NCBI GenBank assembly: GCA_013414765.1
Contig: CP058708.1
Location: forward strand, 2,475,553 to 2,539,552
Source of the DNA: Candidatus Accumulibacter cognatus
Lineage (GTDB): Bacteria; Pseudomonadota; Gammaproteobacteria; Burkholderiales; Rhodocyclaceae
Reading direction: 5' to 3'
DNA length: 64,000 nt
Both the position numbers and the translations under genes were made by a program. Under the pieces are notes generated by a model. It was not told where the DNA came from and did not search any database. It worked only from the letters and a program-made list of their open reading frames with translations. Each line of letters starts with the position of its first letter. Within the stretch, counting starts at the first letter, position 1. Shown piece after piece: positions 28,833 to 38,685 of this stretch.

Positions 28833-29480
28833 ATGGCCGAACTATTTCCACCTTGGCCGCTGTTCTCCGCATTTCTTGTGGCGAGCTTTGTCCTCGCGGT
28901 CACACCAGGCCCCGGTGTGCTCTACATCGTTACACGCAGTCTCGTGCAGGGCCGCCGTTTCGGCTTGGTGTCGGTAGCCGGCGTCGCGCTCGGCAACCTT
29001 GGCAACGCCATCGCTGCATCGGTCGGCCTTGCCGCATTGTTTTCGGTCTCATCCCTGGCCTTCTCCATGGTCAAGTATGCTGGCGCTCTCTATCTCATTT
29101 ACCTGGGTGTACAAATGCTCCGTTCTCCCCCGGCCGAGCGCGCTGTCCCCACCACTGCCGCCTCACCACTGGGTCGCGTGTTCCATGAAGGTTTCGTGGT
29201 TGCCCTGCTCAATCCCAAGACCACTGTATTCTTTGCCGCGTTCCTGCCCCAGTTTCTGAGCCCGGAGGCGCCGCCGATGCTTCAGGGAGTGATGCTTGGT
29301 TTCCTCTTCGTGGCAATCGCTGCCGTGACAGACAGCGCCTACGCTTTCGCCGCCGCCGTGGTTGCACCCGTCCTGCACGGTAAAGGGGTGGGCCGATTAG
29401 GTCGCCGCCTCGGAGGCGGCGTGTTCATAGGCCTGGGTATTTACACGGCATTGGCCGGGCCGCCGCGCAGCGCCAAGTAG
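28833..29480 (+). CDS. LysE/RhtB-family amino-acid exporter
   Basis: Inner-membrane exporter for amino acids or derivatives. The 215-residue protein has about six membrane segments and the family signature TPGPGVLYIVTRSL near residue 25, with LNPKTTVFFAAFLPQF near 130. The frame is open upstream to 28719, but the ATG at 28833 starts just before the first membrane helix and gives the usual length. Substrate unknown. Single gene between the island and an integron-like remnant; it could be a former cassette or a resident gene. Confidence 0.85.
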   Translation: MAELFPPWPLFSAFLVASFVLAVTPGPGVLYIVTRSLVQGRRFGLVSVAGVALGNLGNAIAASVGLAALFSVSSLAFSMVKYAGALYLIYLGVQMLRSPPAERAVPTTAASPLGRVFHEGFVVALLNPKTTVFFAAFLPQFLSPEAPPMLQGVMLGFLFVAIAAVTDSAYAFAAAVVAPVLHGKGVGRLGRRLGGGVFIGLGIYTALAGPPRSAK

Positions 29481-29563
29481 GCCGATCGTTGCAGAAGGCT
29501 GACGGCGAGCTGCTCTCATCGATGTTCTTCCTCAGGCTGCCAATCGAGCTTATGCATGAGAGG

Positions 29564-29630
29564 CCCAACGTTGGAGGTGAGCACCTTGACGCCGTAAGGC
29601 GGCGAGTGTGCTCCAGCGACGCGTTGAACG
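29564..29630. other. attC-like element (candidate integron recombination site)
   Basis: A 67-bp segment bounded by GCCCAAC (RYYYAAC) and GTTGAAC (GTTRRRY), with inner arms TGAGCAC and GTGCTCCA that pair except for one bulged G, and a central hairpin CGCC-GTAA-GGCG. This is the plan of an attC site. It lies 84 bp after the exporter and 370 bp before a decayed IntI-type gene. Confidence 0.4.
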
Positions 29631-29706
29631 GGAAAGGGGGCGGGGGAAGCCGGAAGGTCTCCATGCCCACCGCCGGACGACCCACCAAGAGGGATCTGCT
29701 TGACTC

Positions 29707-29769
29707 CGAAGTGTGCGCTGGGCGTGTGTATGAACGCTCGCGTTATACATCCGCTCAGTACACACTTCG
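29707..29769. repeat. 63-bp imperfect inverted repeat (hairpin)
   Basis: Arms of about 29 bp begin CGAAGTGTG and end CACACTTCG, with a few mismatches around a short centre. No gene is nearby to which it would be a terminator and no T-tract follows. In the rest of 29481-30002 nothing further is recognised. Confidence 0.5.
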
Positions 29770-30002
29770 CTTATTAGCAGATTTTCCACGCTTTATACAG
29801 CCCACGCCGATGTGCTAGCTATACCCTTGCCCGTTGCGTCCATCAACTCAGCCGCCTTTCTCGAGCAACTTTCAATTCGACCCCACAATCGAGGTCGACT
29901 CCTAACTTCTGATCTTACCAGATGCCAATTCTTGCATCAATATTGAAATCTATCTGATCAGTAGCCATAATGCGCGGCTGGCTTACCCGAGGCTTCGCAT
30001 TC

Positions 30003-31049
30003 ATGAGCGACACCACTCTCCTTTCCGCGGAGTAGCCTTTCGACAACCAGGCTGCCCTCCACCCGCCACGCCTTTTGGAGCAAGTGCGGGAGGCCATTCT
30101 GCTGCGGCATTACAGCATCCGCACGGAGCAGGCTTACACGGATTGGATCAAACGCTTCATCCATGTTCCATGGCAAGCGCTCTCCCCGTGAGATGGGGGC
30201 GACGGAGGTGGAGGCGTTCCTGACCCATCTTGCCGTCGACGAGGAGGTGGCCTCGGCGACGCAAAACCAGGCCTGATCGGCGCTGTGGTTTCTTGACCGA
30301 AAGGTGTTGGGCGTCGAGCTTCCGTGGCTCGATGACGTGGTGCGAGCCGGGCCATCGCTGCGCTTGTCGGTGATGCTGACCCGTCTAGAAGTGCAGAGGG
30401 TGCTGGAGCGGATGGACGGGGTCCATGGCTTGCTCGCCCGTCTGCTTTACGGCACAGGGATGCGCCTGATGGAGGGGATCCGCTTGCGCGTGCAGGATCT
30501 GGATTTCGAGCAGGGCGAGATCCTGATTCGTGAGGGCAAGGAGGCCAAAGATCGTGTCACGATGCTGCCGGATTCGTGGGTGGCGGATCTCCGTGCTCAC
30601 CTGCTGCGGCGAAGGCAAGTCTTCGACGACGATCTGCGGAGGGGCAAAGCGGCCGTTCACTTGCCGGATGCCCTGGAGAGTAAGTACCCCGCGGCGAATA
30701 CGAGCTGGGGCTGCCAATAGGTTTTGCCTCGGGCAGTTACTCGGTCGACCCGCGTAGCGGCGTGGAGCGGCGTCATCATCTCGACGAGAAGCAGCTGCAG
30801 CGGGCGATGAAGAAGGCGGTGACGGCAGCGGGGATCGCCAAGCTGACAACTCCGCACACGCTTCGCCACTATGCCGAGCAGGGCATAGTCGCCATTCCTT
30901 CGCCACACACCTGCTGGAAAGTGGAGACGATATTCGCACGGTGCAGTAATGGCTGGGCCATGCGGATGCCGCGAAGACGATGATCTACGCGCCTGTGCTC
31001 AAGCGGGATGAGCGAGACGTTCGCAGCCCGCTCGACGCGCTCGGGTAGC
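30003..31049 (+). pseudogene. decayed integron-type tyrosine integrase
   Basis: Clear IntI-like sequence spread over three frames: PPRLLEQVREAILLRHYSIR and TEQAYTDWIKRFI, then HGKRSPREMGATEVEAFLTHLAV, RLLYGTGMRLMEGIRLRVQD and [20 protein letters not shown], ending [13 protein letters not shown] and RSPLDALG. Damage includes an in-frame TAG at codon 11 (30033), a +1 shift near 30168, TGA at 30274, TAG at 30718 plus a frameshift, a short insertion in the conserved [11 protein letters not shown] region and another stop before WLGHAD. It cannot make an active recombinase. Confidence 0.85.
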
Positions 31050-31283
31050 AAGGCGCTCCGCGGCCTCATGCGCGAATCGGCCGGATCAACCCGAAACTTT
31101 CCGCCTGGCATGCTCGGCAAACGCCCGAATTGCTGACGAAAGAACGTTTCAAGGTCACTACTCAATGCGGCCACGCCGAAGCTCAAGCGAGGCGAGGACG
31201 AGGGGGCTGGCCCTGGAAACGGTCAAGACTTTCATGATCAAAAGTCATGACCTGGCAGCATTCGCCTGGAGCGCGTCCTCTAC

Positions 31284-32180
31284 TCATTGTCCGAGGATTT
31301 CCAGCAACATGCGGTCCACTCCCGTTTGCCAATCCGGCAGAACGAGGTCAAAGGCGGCTTGTAGCTTGCGCGTATTGAGACGGGAGTTGTGGGGGCGTGG
31401 GGCGGGGACCGGGTAGGCACTGCTCGGTACGGCTTGGATGGCCTCTGAATCTACCCTGATCACCTGTCCGGCCGCGCGTGCATGCTCGATGACATGCCGG
31501 GCGTAGCCGTGCCAACTGGTCTCGCCGCCGGCTACCAGATGGTAGAGGCCGGCGAGGTCTGGGCGATGCTGTACGCTGCGAATGGCGTGTGCGGTCACGT
31601 CCGCCAGCAGATCGGCACCGGTCGGCGCGCCGATCTGGTCAGCGACGACCTGGAGTTGATCGCGCTCGCTCGCCAGCCGCAGCATGGTGCGGGCAAAGTT
31701 GTTGCCGCGCGCGGCAAAGACCCAGCTGGTGCGGAAGATCAGATGCCGGTCGCAGCGAGCCACCGCCTGCTCGCCTGCGAGCTTGGTCTTGCCGTAGACC
31801 CCGAGCGGGCCGGTCGGGTCGCTTTCTCGCCACGGCGCTTCGCCGCTGCCATCAAAGACGTAGTCGGTCGAGTAATGCACCAGCCAGGCACCGAGCCGCC
31901 CGGCTTCCTCGGCGAGCACACCGGGTGCCAGGGCGTTGATGGTTCTTGCCAGTTCGGGTTCGGACTCGGCCTGGTCGACCGCCGTATGGGCGGCGGCGTT
32001 GACGATGATGTCGGGAGCGACCGTGCGCACACAGGCAGCCAGCCCGTCGAGATCGGTGAAGCTGCCGCACAGGCCGCCGGCTCCTTCATAATCGAGGGCG
32101 ACGATCTGGCCGAGCGGTGCCAGGCTGCGCTGCAATTCCCAGCCGACCTGTCCGCGCTTGCCGAAGAGCAGGATCTTCAT
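31284..32180 (-). CDS. rfbD: dTDP-4-dehydrorhamnose reductase
   Basis: Last step of dTDP-L-rhamnose synthesis, NAD(P)H-dependent. The 298-residue SDR protein has the nucleotide-binding [10 protein letters not shown] at the N-terminus, STDYVFDG, and the catalytic pair in YGKTKLAGE. The ATG at 32180 overlaps the rfbB stop by 4 nt and is chosen over an upstream in-frame start. Neither rfbA nor rfbC is visible here, so the other two rhamnose enzymes must be encoded elsewhere. The 234 bp between its stop and the integrase remnant hold no recognisable feature. Confidence 0.92.
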   Translation of the reverse strand: MKILLFGKRGQVGWELQRSLAPLGQIVALDYEGAGGLCGSFTDLDGLAACVRTVAPDIIVNAAAHTAVDQAESEPELARTINALAPGVLAEEAGRLGAWLVHYSTDYVFDGSGEAPWRESDPTGPLGVYGKTKLAGEQAVARCDRHLIFRTSWVFAARGNNFARTMLRLASERDQLQVVADQIGAPTGADLLADVTAHAIRSVQHRPDLAGLYHLVAGGETSWHGYARHVIEHARAAGQVIRVDSEAIQAVPSSAYPVPAPRPHNSRLNTRKLQAAFDLVLPDWQTGVDRMLLEILGQ

Positions 32181-33244
32181 GGCTGGCGCCCGCCGTAATT
32201 CTTCTCGACCCAATCGCGGTAGGCACCGGACTGGACATGGCGAACCCAGTCCTGATTCTCCAGATACCACTGTACGGTCTTGCGGATACCGGTGTCGAAG
32301 GTTTCCGCCGGCTTCCAGCCCAGTTCCCGTTCGATCTTGCGGGCGTCGATGGCGTAGCGGCGATCATGGCCGGGCCGGTCAGTGACGTAGCTGATCTGTT
32401 CGCGGTAGGGCTTGCCGTCGGCACGTGGTCGAAGCTCGTCGAGCAGCGCGCAGACCGTGTGTACGATGTCGAGATTGGGTTTTTCGTTCCAGCCGCCGAT
32501 ATTGTAGGTCTCACCGGGACGTCCGGCCTCAAGGACGCGCCGGATGGCACTGCAGTGGTCCTTGACGTAGAGCCAGTCGCGAATCTGCTGGCCGTCGCCA
32601 TAGACGGGCAGGGACTTGCCGGCGAGGGCATTGACGATGATCAGCGGGATCAACTTCTCGGGGAAGTGGTAGGGGCCGTAGTTGTTCGAGCAGTTGGTGG
32701 TGAGCACCGGCAGGCCATAGGTGTGATGGTAGGCGCGCACCAGGTGGTCGCCTGCTGCCTTGCTTGCGGAATAGGGGCTATTGGGCTCGTAGCGATGGGT
32801 TTCACTGAAAGCAGGTTCGTCGCTGGCCAAAGAGCCATAGACTTCGTCGGTGGAGACCTGCAGGAAGCGGAAGCCCTGTCTGGCCTCGTCGGCTAGGCCG
32901 TTCCAGTAAGCGCGCACCGTTTCCAGCAGATGGAAGGTCCCGACGATATTGGTCTGGATGAAGTCCTCCGGGCCGTGAATCGAGCGGTCGACGTGTGATT
33001 CGGCCGCGAAGTTGATGATTGCGCGCGGCTGGTATTGCTCCAGCAGGCGGTTGGTCAGTTCGCGGTCGCCAATGTCGCCGTGCACGAAGATGTGCCGCGG
33101 GTCGTTGGCCAGCGAGGCGAGGTTTTCGCGATTGCCCGCGTAGGTCAGCTTGTCGAGGTTGATCAGTGCTTCATCGCTCTGCATCAGCCAGTCGATCACG
33201 AAGTTGGCTCCGATGAAGCCGGCGCCGCCGGTAACCAGAATCAT
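32177..33244 (-). CDS. rfbB: dTDP-glucose 4,6-dehydratase
   Basis: Converts dTDP-glucose to dTDP-4-keto-6-deoxyglucose. The 355-residue SDR protein has the Rossmann motif [11 protein letters not shown] at the N-terminus, the [10 protein letters not shown] segment, TDEVYGS and the catalytic [10 protein letters not shown]. Coupled to rfbD by ATGA. The promoter should lie in the 97-bp gap to manC, or it may be read from manC. Gene content fits LPS or exopolysaccharide rhamnose supply. Confidence 0.95.
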   Translation of the reverse strand: MILVTGGAGFIGANFVIDWLMQSDEALINLDKLTYAGNRENLASLANDPRHIFVHGDIGDRELTNRLLEQYQPRAIINFAAESHVDRSIHGPEDFIQTNIVGTFHLLETVRAYWNGLADEARQGFRFLQVSTDEVYGSLASDEPAFSETHRYEPNSPYSASKAAGDHLVRAYHHTYGLPVLTTNCSNNYGPYHFPEKLIPLIIVNALAGKSLPVYGDGQQIRDWLYVKDHCSAIRRVLEAGRPGETYNIGGWNEKPNLDIVHTVCALLDELRPRADGKPYREQISYVTDRPGHDRRYAIDARKIERELGWKPAETFDTGIRKTVQWYLENQDWVRHVQSGAYRDWVEKNYGGRQP

Positions 33245-33341
33245 GGGGAATGCCTTTCAAGCAGGGTTGCGGGGGAAGGTATGCCGCGATCGGCGGGCGA
33301 ATCATAGCGCGCGCAGGGTCCAGGCGGTATTGGCAGCAGAC

Positions 33342-34763
33342 TCATCTGCCGTAGCTGTCCTCCAGACGAACGATGTCATCTTCTCCGAGGTAACTGCCGG
33401 ACTGGACCTCGACGATTTCGAGGTCGATCTTGCCGGGGTTTTCCAGGCGATGAATCACGCCGAGCGGAATATAGGTGGACTGGTTTTCAGAGAGCAACAG
33501 CGATTCGTCGCCGCGCGCGATCTGTGCCGTGCCCTTGACGACGATCCAGTGCTCGGCGCGATGATGATGCTTCTGCAGACTGAGGCTCGCGCCTGGCTTG
33601 ACCAGGATGCGCTTGACCTGGTAGCGCGGTCCGTTCGCCACCCCTTCGTAGCTGCCCCAGGGACGATGCACGATGTGCCGGAATTCGGTTTCGCTACGTG
33701 TCGCGGACTTCAGTTCTTCGACCAGCGCCTTGACCTCCTGCGCTTTCGACTTGTCGGCCACCAGCACCGCATCAGGGGTGGCGATCACGATCAGTTCCCT
33801 GATTCCTACCGTCGCCAGCAATCGTCCTTCGGAGAAGAGGACGCAATCGTGGGTGTCGACGCTATGCACATCGCCGCGTTGCGTGTTGCGGTTGTCACCG
33901 GTCTGTGCGATGGTCGACAGGGCATCCCAGGCGCCGATGTCGTTCCAGCCGGCAGCCAGCGGAATCACGACTCCCCGCTCGGTCTTTTCCATGACCGCAT
34001 AGTCGATCGAGTTCGACGGGCTGGCCGCAAAAGCGACCGGATCGAGGCGGAGAAAGTCGAGATCGCGACGAGCACTCGCCACCGACGTGGCCACGCAGTT
34101 GTGGATCGCCGGCGCGAAGCGGTCGAGTGCTTCGAGGTAGATATCGGCGCGGAACAGGAACATGCCGCTATTCCAGAAGTAGTCACCCGAGTCCAGATAG
34201 GCTTGTGCAGTTTCGGTATCGGGTTTTTCGACAAAACACGCGAGCGCATAGCCGTTAGGCACCGGATCGCCACGGCGAATGTAGCCGTAGCCGGTCTCCG
34301 GGCGTTCAGGCAGCACGCCAAAGGTGACCAGTGCCCCGGCGCTGGCATGCGGGATCGCTGCCCGGACCGCGTTCTGGAAAGCGACGACATCGCCAATCAC
34401 GTGATCCGAGGGAAGTACCAGCAGAAGCGGCGGCGCTTTTTCACCCGCTTCGCAGAGGGCCTGCAGTGCAGCCGCAGCAACTGCCGGCGCGGTATTGCGC
34501 GCTGCCGGCTCAAGCAGGATGTCGGCCTGCTGCCCGATTTCCAGGAGTTGTTCGGCGACCAGGAAGCGGTGGTTTTCGTTGGCCACGGCAATGGCCTTGC
34601 CGAGTCCTGCGAGGCCGTCGAGTCGTCGCAAGGTATTCTGGAGCAGCGAAAAATCATCAATCAGGCAGAGAAACTGCTTGGGATAATGCGTTCTTGAAAG
34701 CGGCCACAACCGGGTTCCGGAGCCTCCACAAAGGACGACCGGACGAATCACAGGGGAGTTCAT
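33342..34763 (-). CDS. manC: bifunctional mannose-1-phosphate guanylyltransferase / mannose-6-phosphate isomerase
   Basis: Makes GDP-mannose from mannose-6-phosphate branch intermediates. The 473-residue protein has the N-terminal pyrophosphorylase signature CGGSGTRLWPLSR, FVEKP near residue 165, and a C-terminal cupin isomerase domain with RPWGSYE, GASLSLQKHHHRAEHW and IPLGVIHRLENPG. This is the AlgA/XanB type. GGAG lies 9 nt before the ATG at 34763. It would feed the GDP-mannose 6-dehydrogenase at the far end of the exopolysaccharide cluster. Confidence 0.93.
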   Translation of the reverse strand: MNSPVIRPVVLCGGSGTRLWPLSRTHYPKQFLCLIDDFSLLQNTLRRLDGLAGLGKAIAVANENHRFLVAEQLLEIGQQADILLEPAARNTAPAVAAAALQALCEAGEKAPPLLLVLPSDHVIGDVVAFQNAVRAAIPHASAGALVTFGVLPERPETGYGYIRRGDPVPNGYALACFVEKPDTETAQAYLDSGDYFWNSGMFLFRADIYLEALDRFAPAIHNCVATSVASARRDLDFLRLDPVAFAASPSNSIDYAVMEKTERGVVIPLAAGWNDIGAWDALSTIAQTGDNRNTQRGDVHSVDTHDCVLFSEGRLLATVGIRELIVIATPDAVLVADKSKAQEVKALVEELKSATRSETEFRHIVHRPWGSYEGVANGPRYQVKRILVKPGASLSLQKHHHRAEHWIVVKGTAQIARGDESLLLSENQSTYIPLGVIHRLENPGKIDLEIVEVQSGSYLGEDDIVRLEDSYGR

Positions 34764-34870
34764 TGACAACGTCTCCAAAACAGGGCCGACTCGCTGTGAA
34801 GGAATGGCAGGAGGCGGCATTATAAGCGCTTCGATGTTGTCTCCCAGCCTTGCAGGCGGCCGGCATCTCC

Positions 34871-34876
34871 TATAAT
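34871..34876 (+). promoter_or_regulatory. candidate -10 box for waaC
   Basis: A perfect TATAAT 41 nt before the waaC ATG, with TTGCAG at 34850 (15-nt spacing, short). On the other strand a TATAAT at 34824-34819 faces manC, so the 154-bp gap holds divergent candidates. Confidence 0.4.
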
Positions 34877-34917
34877 GCGCACTTCCCGGCTACCGCCTTC
34901 ATCACCCTGGCCCACCG

Positions 34918-35874
34918 ATGCGCATCCTATTGGTAAAGACCTCGTCGCTCGGTGACGTAATTCACAACCTGCCGGTGCTCAGCGATCTGCGTCATGTCTT
35001 TCCCGGAGCGCTGATCGACTGGTGCGTCGAGGAGTCCTTTGCTGACATCCCCCGTCTGCATCCAGCGCTCGACCAGGTCATTCCGGTTGCCCTCAGACGT
35101 TGGCGCCGGAATCCTGGCCGGCTCGCCACCTGGCGTGAACTGCGCGATTTCCGGCGACTCATCCATCGCAAGGCGTACGACATCGTGCTCGATACGCAAG
35201 GCTTGCTGAAAAGCGCACTGATTGCCCGGCAAGCGCAAGGCAGGCATTGCGGTTACGCCGCCGAAGCCGCGCGTGAACCCATGGCAGCACGGTTTTATGA
35301 CCAGACCTTCGTCATTCCACGCAATGTGCATGCGGTGCAACGCAATCGCTGGCTGGCCGCTGCTGCTTTCGACTACCCGCTCGACCTGCCGCTCGACTAC
35401 GGGATTTCGGCGCCGCCGATCGAAATCGGCTGGCTACGTGGCGATCGTCTGGGGGTTCTGCTGACGGCGACCAGTCGCGACGACAAGCTGTGGGATGAAG
35501 GGCGCTGGTGCGAACTGGGCCAGGCGCTTTGCGAGCGCGGGCTGACGCTGGTTCTGCCGGCCGGCAACGCGATCGAGAGGCAACGTGCCGAGCGTATCGC
35601 CGCAGTACTCACCGCTGCTGTCGTGCCACCGCCGCTGAGTCTGCCGCAGGTCGCCGCCGTGCTTGCCCGGGCCAGTCTGGTCATCGGCGTCGATACCGGC
35701 CTTGCACACCTCACCGCAGCCTTGCGCGTACCGGTCATTGCCCTGTACATCGCGACCGATCCGGCGCTGACCGGGGTTCATGGCAGCGGCTTCGTACGCA
35801 ATCTCGGCGCTGCCGGCGCTCCGCCGTCGGTCAGCGAGGTGCTGACGGTTGCCGAGCACGTCTTGCGCCGATGA
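34918..35874 (+). CDS. waaC: lipopolysaccharide heptosyltransferase I
   Basis: Adds the first heptose to Kdo2-lipid A in the inner LPS core. The 318-residue GT9 protein starts MRILLVKTSSLGDVIHNLPV, typical of WaaC. It has DTQGLLKSALIAR near residue 90 and the C-terminal sugar-nucleotide site VIGVDTGLAHLTAAL near 260. Its stop overlaps the waaA start (ATGA), so the two LPS core genes form one unit. Confidence 0.92.
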   Translation: MRILLVKTSSLGDVIHNLPVLSDLRHVFPGALIDWCVEESFADIPRLHPALDQVIPVALRRWRRNPGRLATWRELRDFRRLIHRKAYDIVLDTQGLLKSALIARQAQGRHCGYAAEAAREPMAARFYDQTFVIPRNVHAVQRNRWLAAAAFDYPLDLPLDYGISAPPIEIGWLRGDRLGVLLTATSRDDKLWDEGRWCELGQALCERGLTLVLPAGNAIERQRAERIAAVLTAAVVPPPLSLPQVAAVLARASLVIGVDTGLAHLTAALRVPVIALYIATDPALTGVHGSGFVRNLGAAGAPPSVSEVLTVAEHVLRR

Positions 35875-37172
35875 GCCGTCTGCTTTACTCGCTGCTTTTT
35901 TATCTGGCGATGCCGCTGGTCTGGCTGCGTCTGTTCTGGCGAGCGCGCAGGCAGCCCGAGTACCTGCAGCAGCTGGGTGAGCGGCACGGCTTCTACGCTT
36001 CGCGCCCACCTCGGCCGCTGCTCTGGCTGCACGCCGTTTCGGTCGGCGAGACACGTGCTGCGGCCCCGCTGATTGATTCGCTGCTGCGTGCCTACCCCAG
36101 GCACAACGTGCTGCTGACGCACATGACGCCGACCGGTCGCGCTACCGGTCAGGAGCTGGTGGTGAGGCACCCGGGGCGGCTGACGCAGGCCTATCTGCCT
36201 TACGACCTGCCCGATGCCTGCGGGCGCTTTCTCGATCACTTCCAGCCCGAGCTCGGGTTGCTGATGGAAACCGAAGTGTGGCCAAACCTGATCGAGACGG
36301 CCAGGCGGCGCAAGCTGCCGATGGCGTTGATCAACGCTCGTCTGTCGGAGCGTTCGCAGCGTGGCTATGCACGTCTGCCGAGCCTGATCGGGCCAGCCCT
36401 GGCATCGCTGAGCGCGGTTGTGGCACAGACTGCGGCCGACGCCGAACGTCTGCAGAGGATCGGCGCACGCCAGGTCAAGGTCTGCGGCAACCTGAAATTT
36501 GACGTCACCCCTGCGCCGGCCATGCTTCAGCAGGGATCACGCTGGCGGCAAGCGCTCGCTGCCCGCCCGGTCTGGCTCGCTGCCAGCACCCGCGAAGGCG
36601 AGGAGGCGTTGATCCTCGATGCCTTGACGGAACTCGACATTCCCGACCTGCTTTTGCTGCTGGTGCCGCGCCACCCGCAACGCTTTGCCGAGGTTGCCGA
36701 ACTGATTGGCCATCGCCGGCTGGCGTTCTGCCGCAGAAGCCGCGAGGAATTGCCGAACCGCAATACGCAGGTCTGGCTGGGTGACAGTATGGGTGAAATG
36801 GTCGCCTACTACGCGCTCGCGGATTTGGCACTGATCGGGGGGACCTTGCTGCCGTTTGGCGGCCAGAATCTGATCGAGGCGGCAGCCTGTGGCTGCCCGG
36901 TCCTGCTTGGCCCGCACTGCTTCAACTTTGCAGAGGCTAGTGCGGACGCCATCGCCTGTGGAGCTGCGCGTGCAGTTCCGGATGCGGGTGCAGCGGCGCT
37001 GGCGGCCAGGGATCTGCTCTTGCATCCGCAAGCGCTACTGGCCATGCGTACTGCCGCGGCGACCTTCAGTCAGGCCCACCGCGGTGCGACGGCGCGCACC
37101 ATGGCATTGATCGAACAGCTTCTCGTGAAAGTTGCGTCAACGACTCACGAAACTCACCCGTCCTGCCAGTGA
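35871..37172 (+). CDS. waaA: 3-deoxy-D-manno-octulosonic acid transferase (Kdo transferase)
   Basis: Attaches Kdo to lipid IVA at the inner-membrane face. The 433-residue protein has an N-terminal membrane anchor (LLYSLLFYLAMPLVWLRL), the active-site region HAVSVGETRAAAPLI, LMETEVWPNLI, and the donor-site motif GGTLLPFGGQNLIEAAACG. The frame is open far upstream through waaC, but the ATG at 35871 with the 4-nt overlap fits the family start. Whether it adds one or two Kdo units cannot be seen. Confidence 0.94.
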   Translation: MSRLLYSLLFYLAMPLVWLRLFWRARRQPEYLQQLGERHGFYASRPPRPLLWLHAVSVGETRAAAPLIDSLLRAYPRHNVLLTHMTPTGRATGQELVVRHPGRLTQAYLPYDLPDACGRFLDHFQPELGLLMETEVWPNLIETARRRKLPMALINARLSERSQRGYARLPSLIGPALASLSAVVAQTAADAERLQRIGARQVKVCGNLKFDVTPAPAMLQQGSRWRQALAARPVWLAASTREGEEALILDALTELDIPDLLLLLVPRHPQRFAEVAELIGHRRLAFCRRSREELPNRNTQVWLGDSMGEMVAYYALADLALIGGTLLPFGGQNLIEAAACGCPVLLGPHCFNFAEASADAIACGAARAVPDAGAAALAARDLLLHPQALLAMRTAAATFSQAHRGATARTMALIEQLLVKVASTTHETHPSCQ

Positions 37173-37247
37173 GAGAGGGTTCGTGGAGCGAGGGCAACAA
37201 CCGTTGATGGCTTTCATGATCGGGGTTGCCCGCAACCGCCATGACCG

Positions 37248-38591
37248 TCAGGGTGCCTCGAACAGTGAGTTGATTCGTTCGAGATCGCTTTCGGTGAGCG
37301 CTCCGACCGCAGCCTTCAACCTGAGCTGGTTGATCAAGGTGTCGAAACGGGTTTTGGCCAGATCGCGCCGAGTGACATAGACCTGATTCTCGGCATTGAG
37401 TACGTCGATGTTGATGCGCACACCGACTTCGTAACCCAGCCGGTTCGATTCCAGCGAACTCAGACTCGACACCAGTGCCGCCTCGAGTGCGCGGACTCCG
37501 GCAAGACCATTGACCACGCCGAGATAGGCCTGGCGTGCGCCAAGCGCCGCGTTGCGGGTCGCATTGTCCAGCGCAGCCTGTTCCCCAGTGCGCCTGGCGA
37601 TGGCTTCACGTACTCGCGAGTTGACGGCACCGCCCTGAAAAATCGGGATATTGAGCTGCAGACCAAGCTGACCAGAGGTGGTGTCGATCGAACCGACCCC
37701 AAATTGTCCTGGGCCGTTGTTCTGCCCGTAGTTGGCGACTATGTCCACTGTCGGGTAATGCGCGGCGCGGCTGATGTCGACTCCCTTGGCGGCCGCTTCG
37801 GCGGCTGCCTGCTGTGCCTGAACGACAAAACTGTCACGTTCGGCCGCCTCTACCCATGGTTCCATTCTTGCCGGTTGCGGTGGTTCGATCACGGCTTTCG
37901 GCCTCAGCCGATTCAGTTCTCCCGGATCCTTGCCTACCAGCACGCGCAGCGCGTAACGTTTCACCTCGAGATCGTTGTCGGCAGCGATCTCCTGAGCAGT
38001 CGCCAGGTCGAAGCGCGATTGTGACTCATAGGTATCGGTAATGGTTGCCGTACCGACTTCGAAGTTCTTCTTCGCCTGCTCGAGTTGCTGAGCGATTGCC
38101 GTCTTGTTGGCCTGTACAGCGCGCAGGTTTTCGATTGCGAAGAGTACGTCAAAGTATGCCTGGGCGACGCGCAGGATCAGATCCTGTCCGGCTTGCGCAA
38201 GGTTGGCCTCGGTCTGCATGAGCAGCAGTTTCGACTGGTCGTACTGAACATAGTTCTGCCAGCGAAACAGCGGTTGCGCCAGGTTCACGCCAAAGCTGTG
38301 GCTGTTGTACTTGTTCTGGTAGCTTTGCCTGTCGGGGCCGATCGTCGCCTTGTAGTGGGTGTCGTTCCAGAAGGTATTGCCGGTCGCGCCGATGGTCGGC
38401 AGCAGGCCCGCGAGCGCCTGCGGCAGCTTCTCGCGTCCGGCTTCGGCAGCCGCACGCGCAGCCGCATACTGGGCGTCGTAGGCGAGTGCCTGACGATAGA
38501 CCTGCACCAGGTCAGCGGCCGATACGGGAGCTGCCGCCAGGAGGGTCGCCAACACCAAGCCGGACCTGCCGACGCAGAGTTTAAAGGGCAT
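37248..38591 (-). CDS. tolC: TolC-family outer-membrane efflux/secretion protein
   Basis: Trimeric outer-membrane channel for efflux pumps or type I secretion. The 447-residue protein has a signal peptide ending APVSAA, then two repeats of coiled-coil and barrel segments (LAQPLFRWQNYVQYDQSK and QLNIPIFQGGAVNSRVREA). The start at ATG 38591 is preferred over an upstream GTG. It lies 94 bp after pcm on the same strand, an order common in proteobacteria, and converges with waaA. No inner-membrane pump genes are adjacent. Confidence 0.9.
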   Translation of the reverse strand: MPFKLCVGRSGLVLATLLAAAPVSAADLVQVYRQALAYDAQYAAARAAAEAGREKLPQALAGLLPTIGATGNTFWNDTHYKATIGPDRQSYQNKYNSHSFGVNLAQPLFRWQNYVQYDQSKLLLMQTEANLAQAGQDLILRVAQAYFDVLFAIENLRAVQANKTAIAQQLEQAKKNFEVGTATITDTYESQSRFDLATAQEIAADNDLEVKRYALRVLVGKDPGELNRLRPKAVIEPPQPARMEPWVEAAERDSFVVQAQQAAAEAAAKGVDISRAAHYPTVDIVANYGQNNGPGQFGVGSIDTTSGQLGLQLNIPIFQGGAVNSRVREAIARRTGEQAALDNATRNAALGARQAYLGVVNGLAGVRALEAALVSSLSSLESNRLGYEVGVRINIDVLNAENQVYVTRRDLAKTRFDTLINQLRLKAAVGALTESDLERINSLFEAP

Positions 38592-38685
38592 GACGCTCAC
38601 TCGCTTTCAGTAGGCGATGAAGCAATGATATCGCCAGCCGCTCTGCAGTCCGAGCATCGAGAAGCGCAGCATTCTGGACCAGCCT

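Noticed and set aside
33150-34697. Long open frame (515 codons) on the plus strand
   Set aside because: It is antisense to manC, has no family pattern and shows the Arg/Gln/Asp-rich composition of a GC-rich shadow frame.
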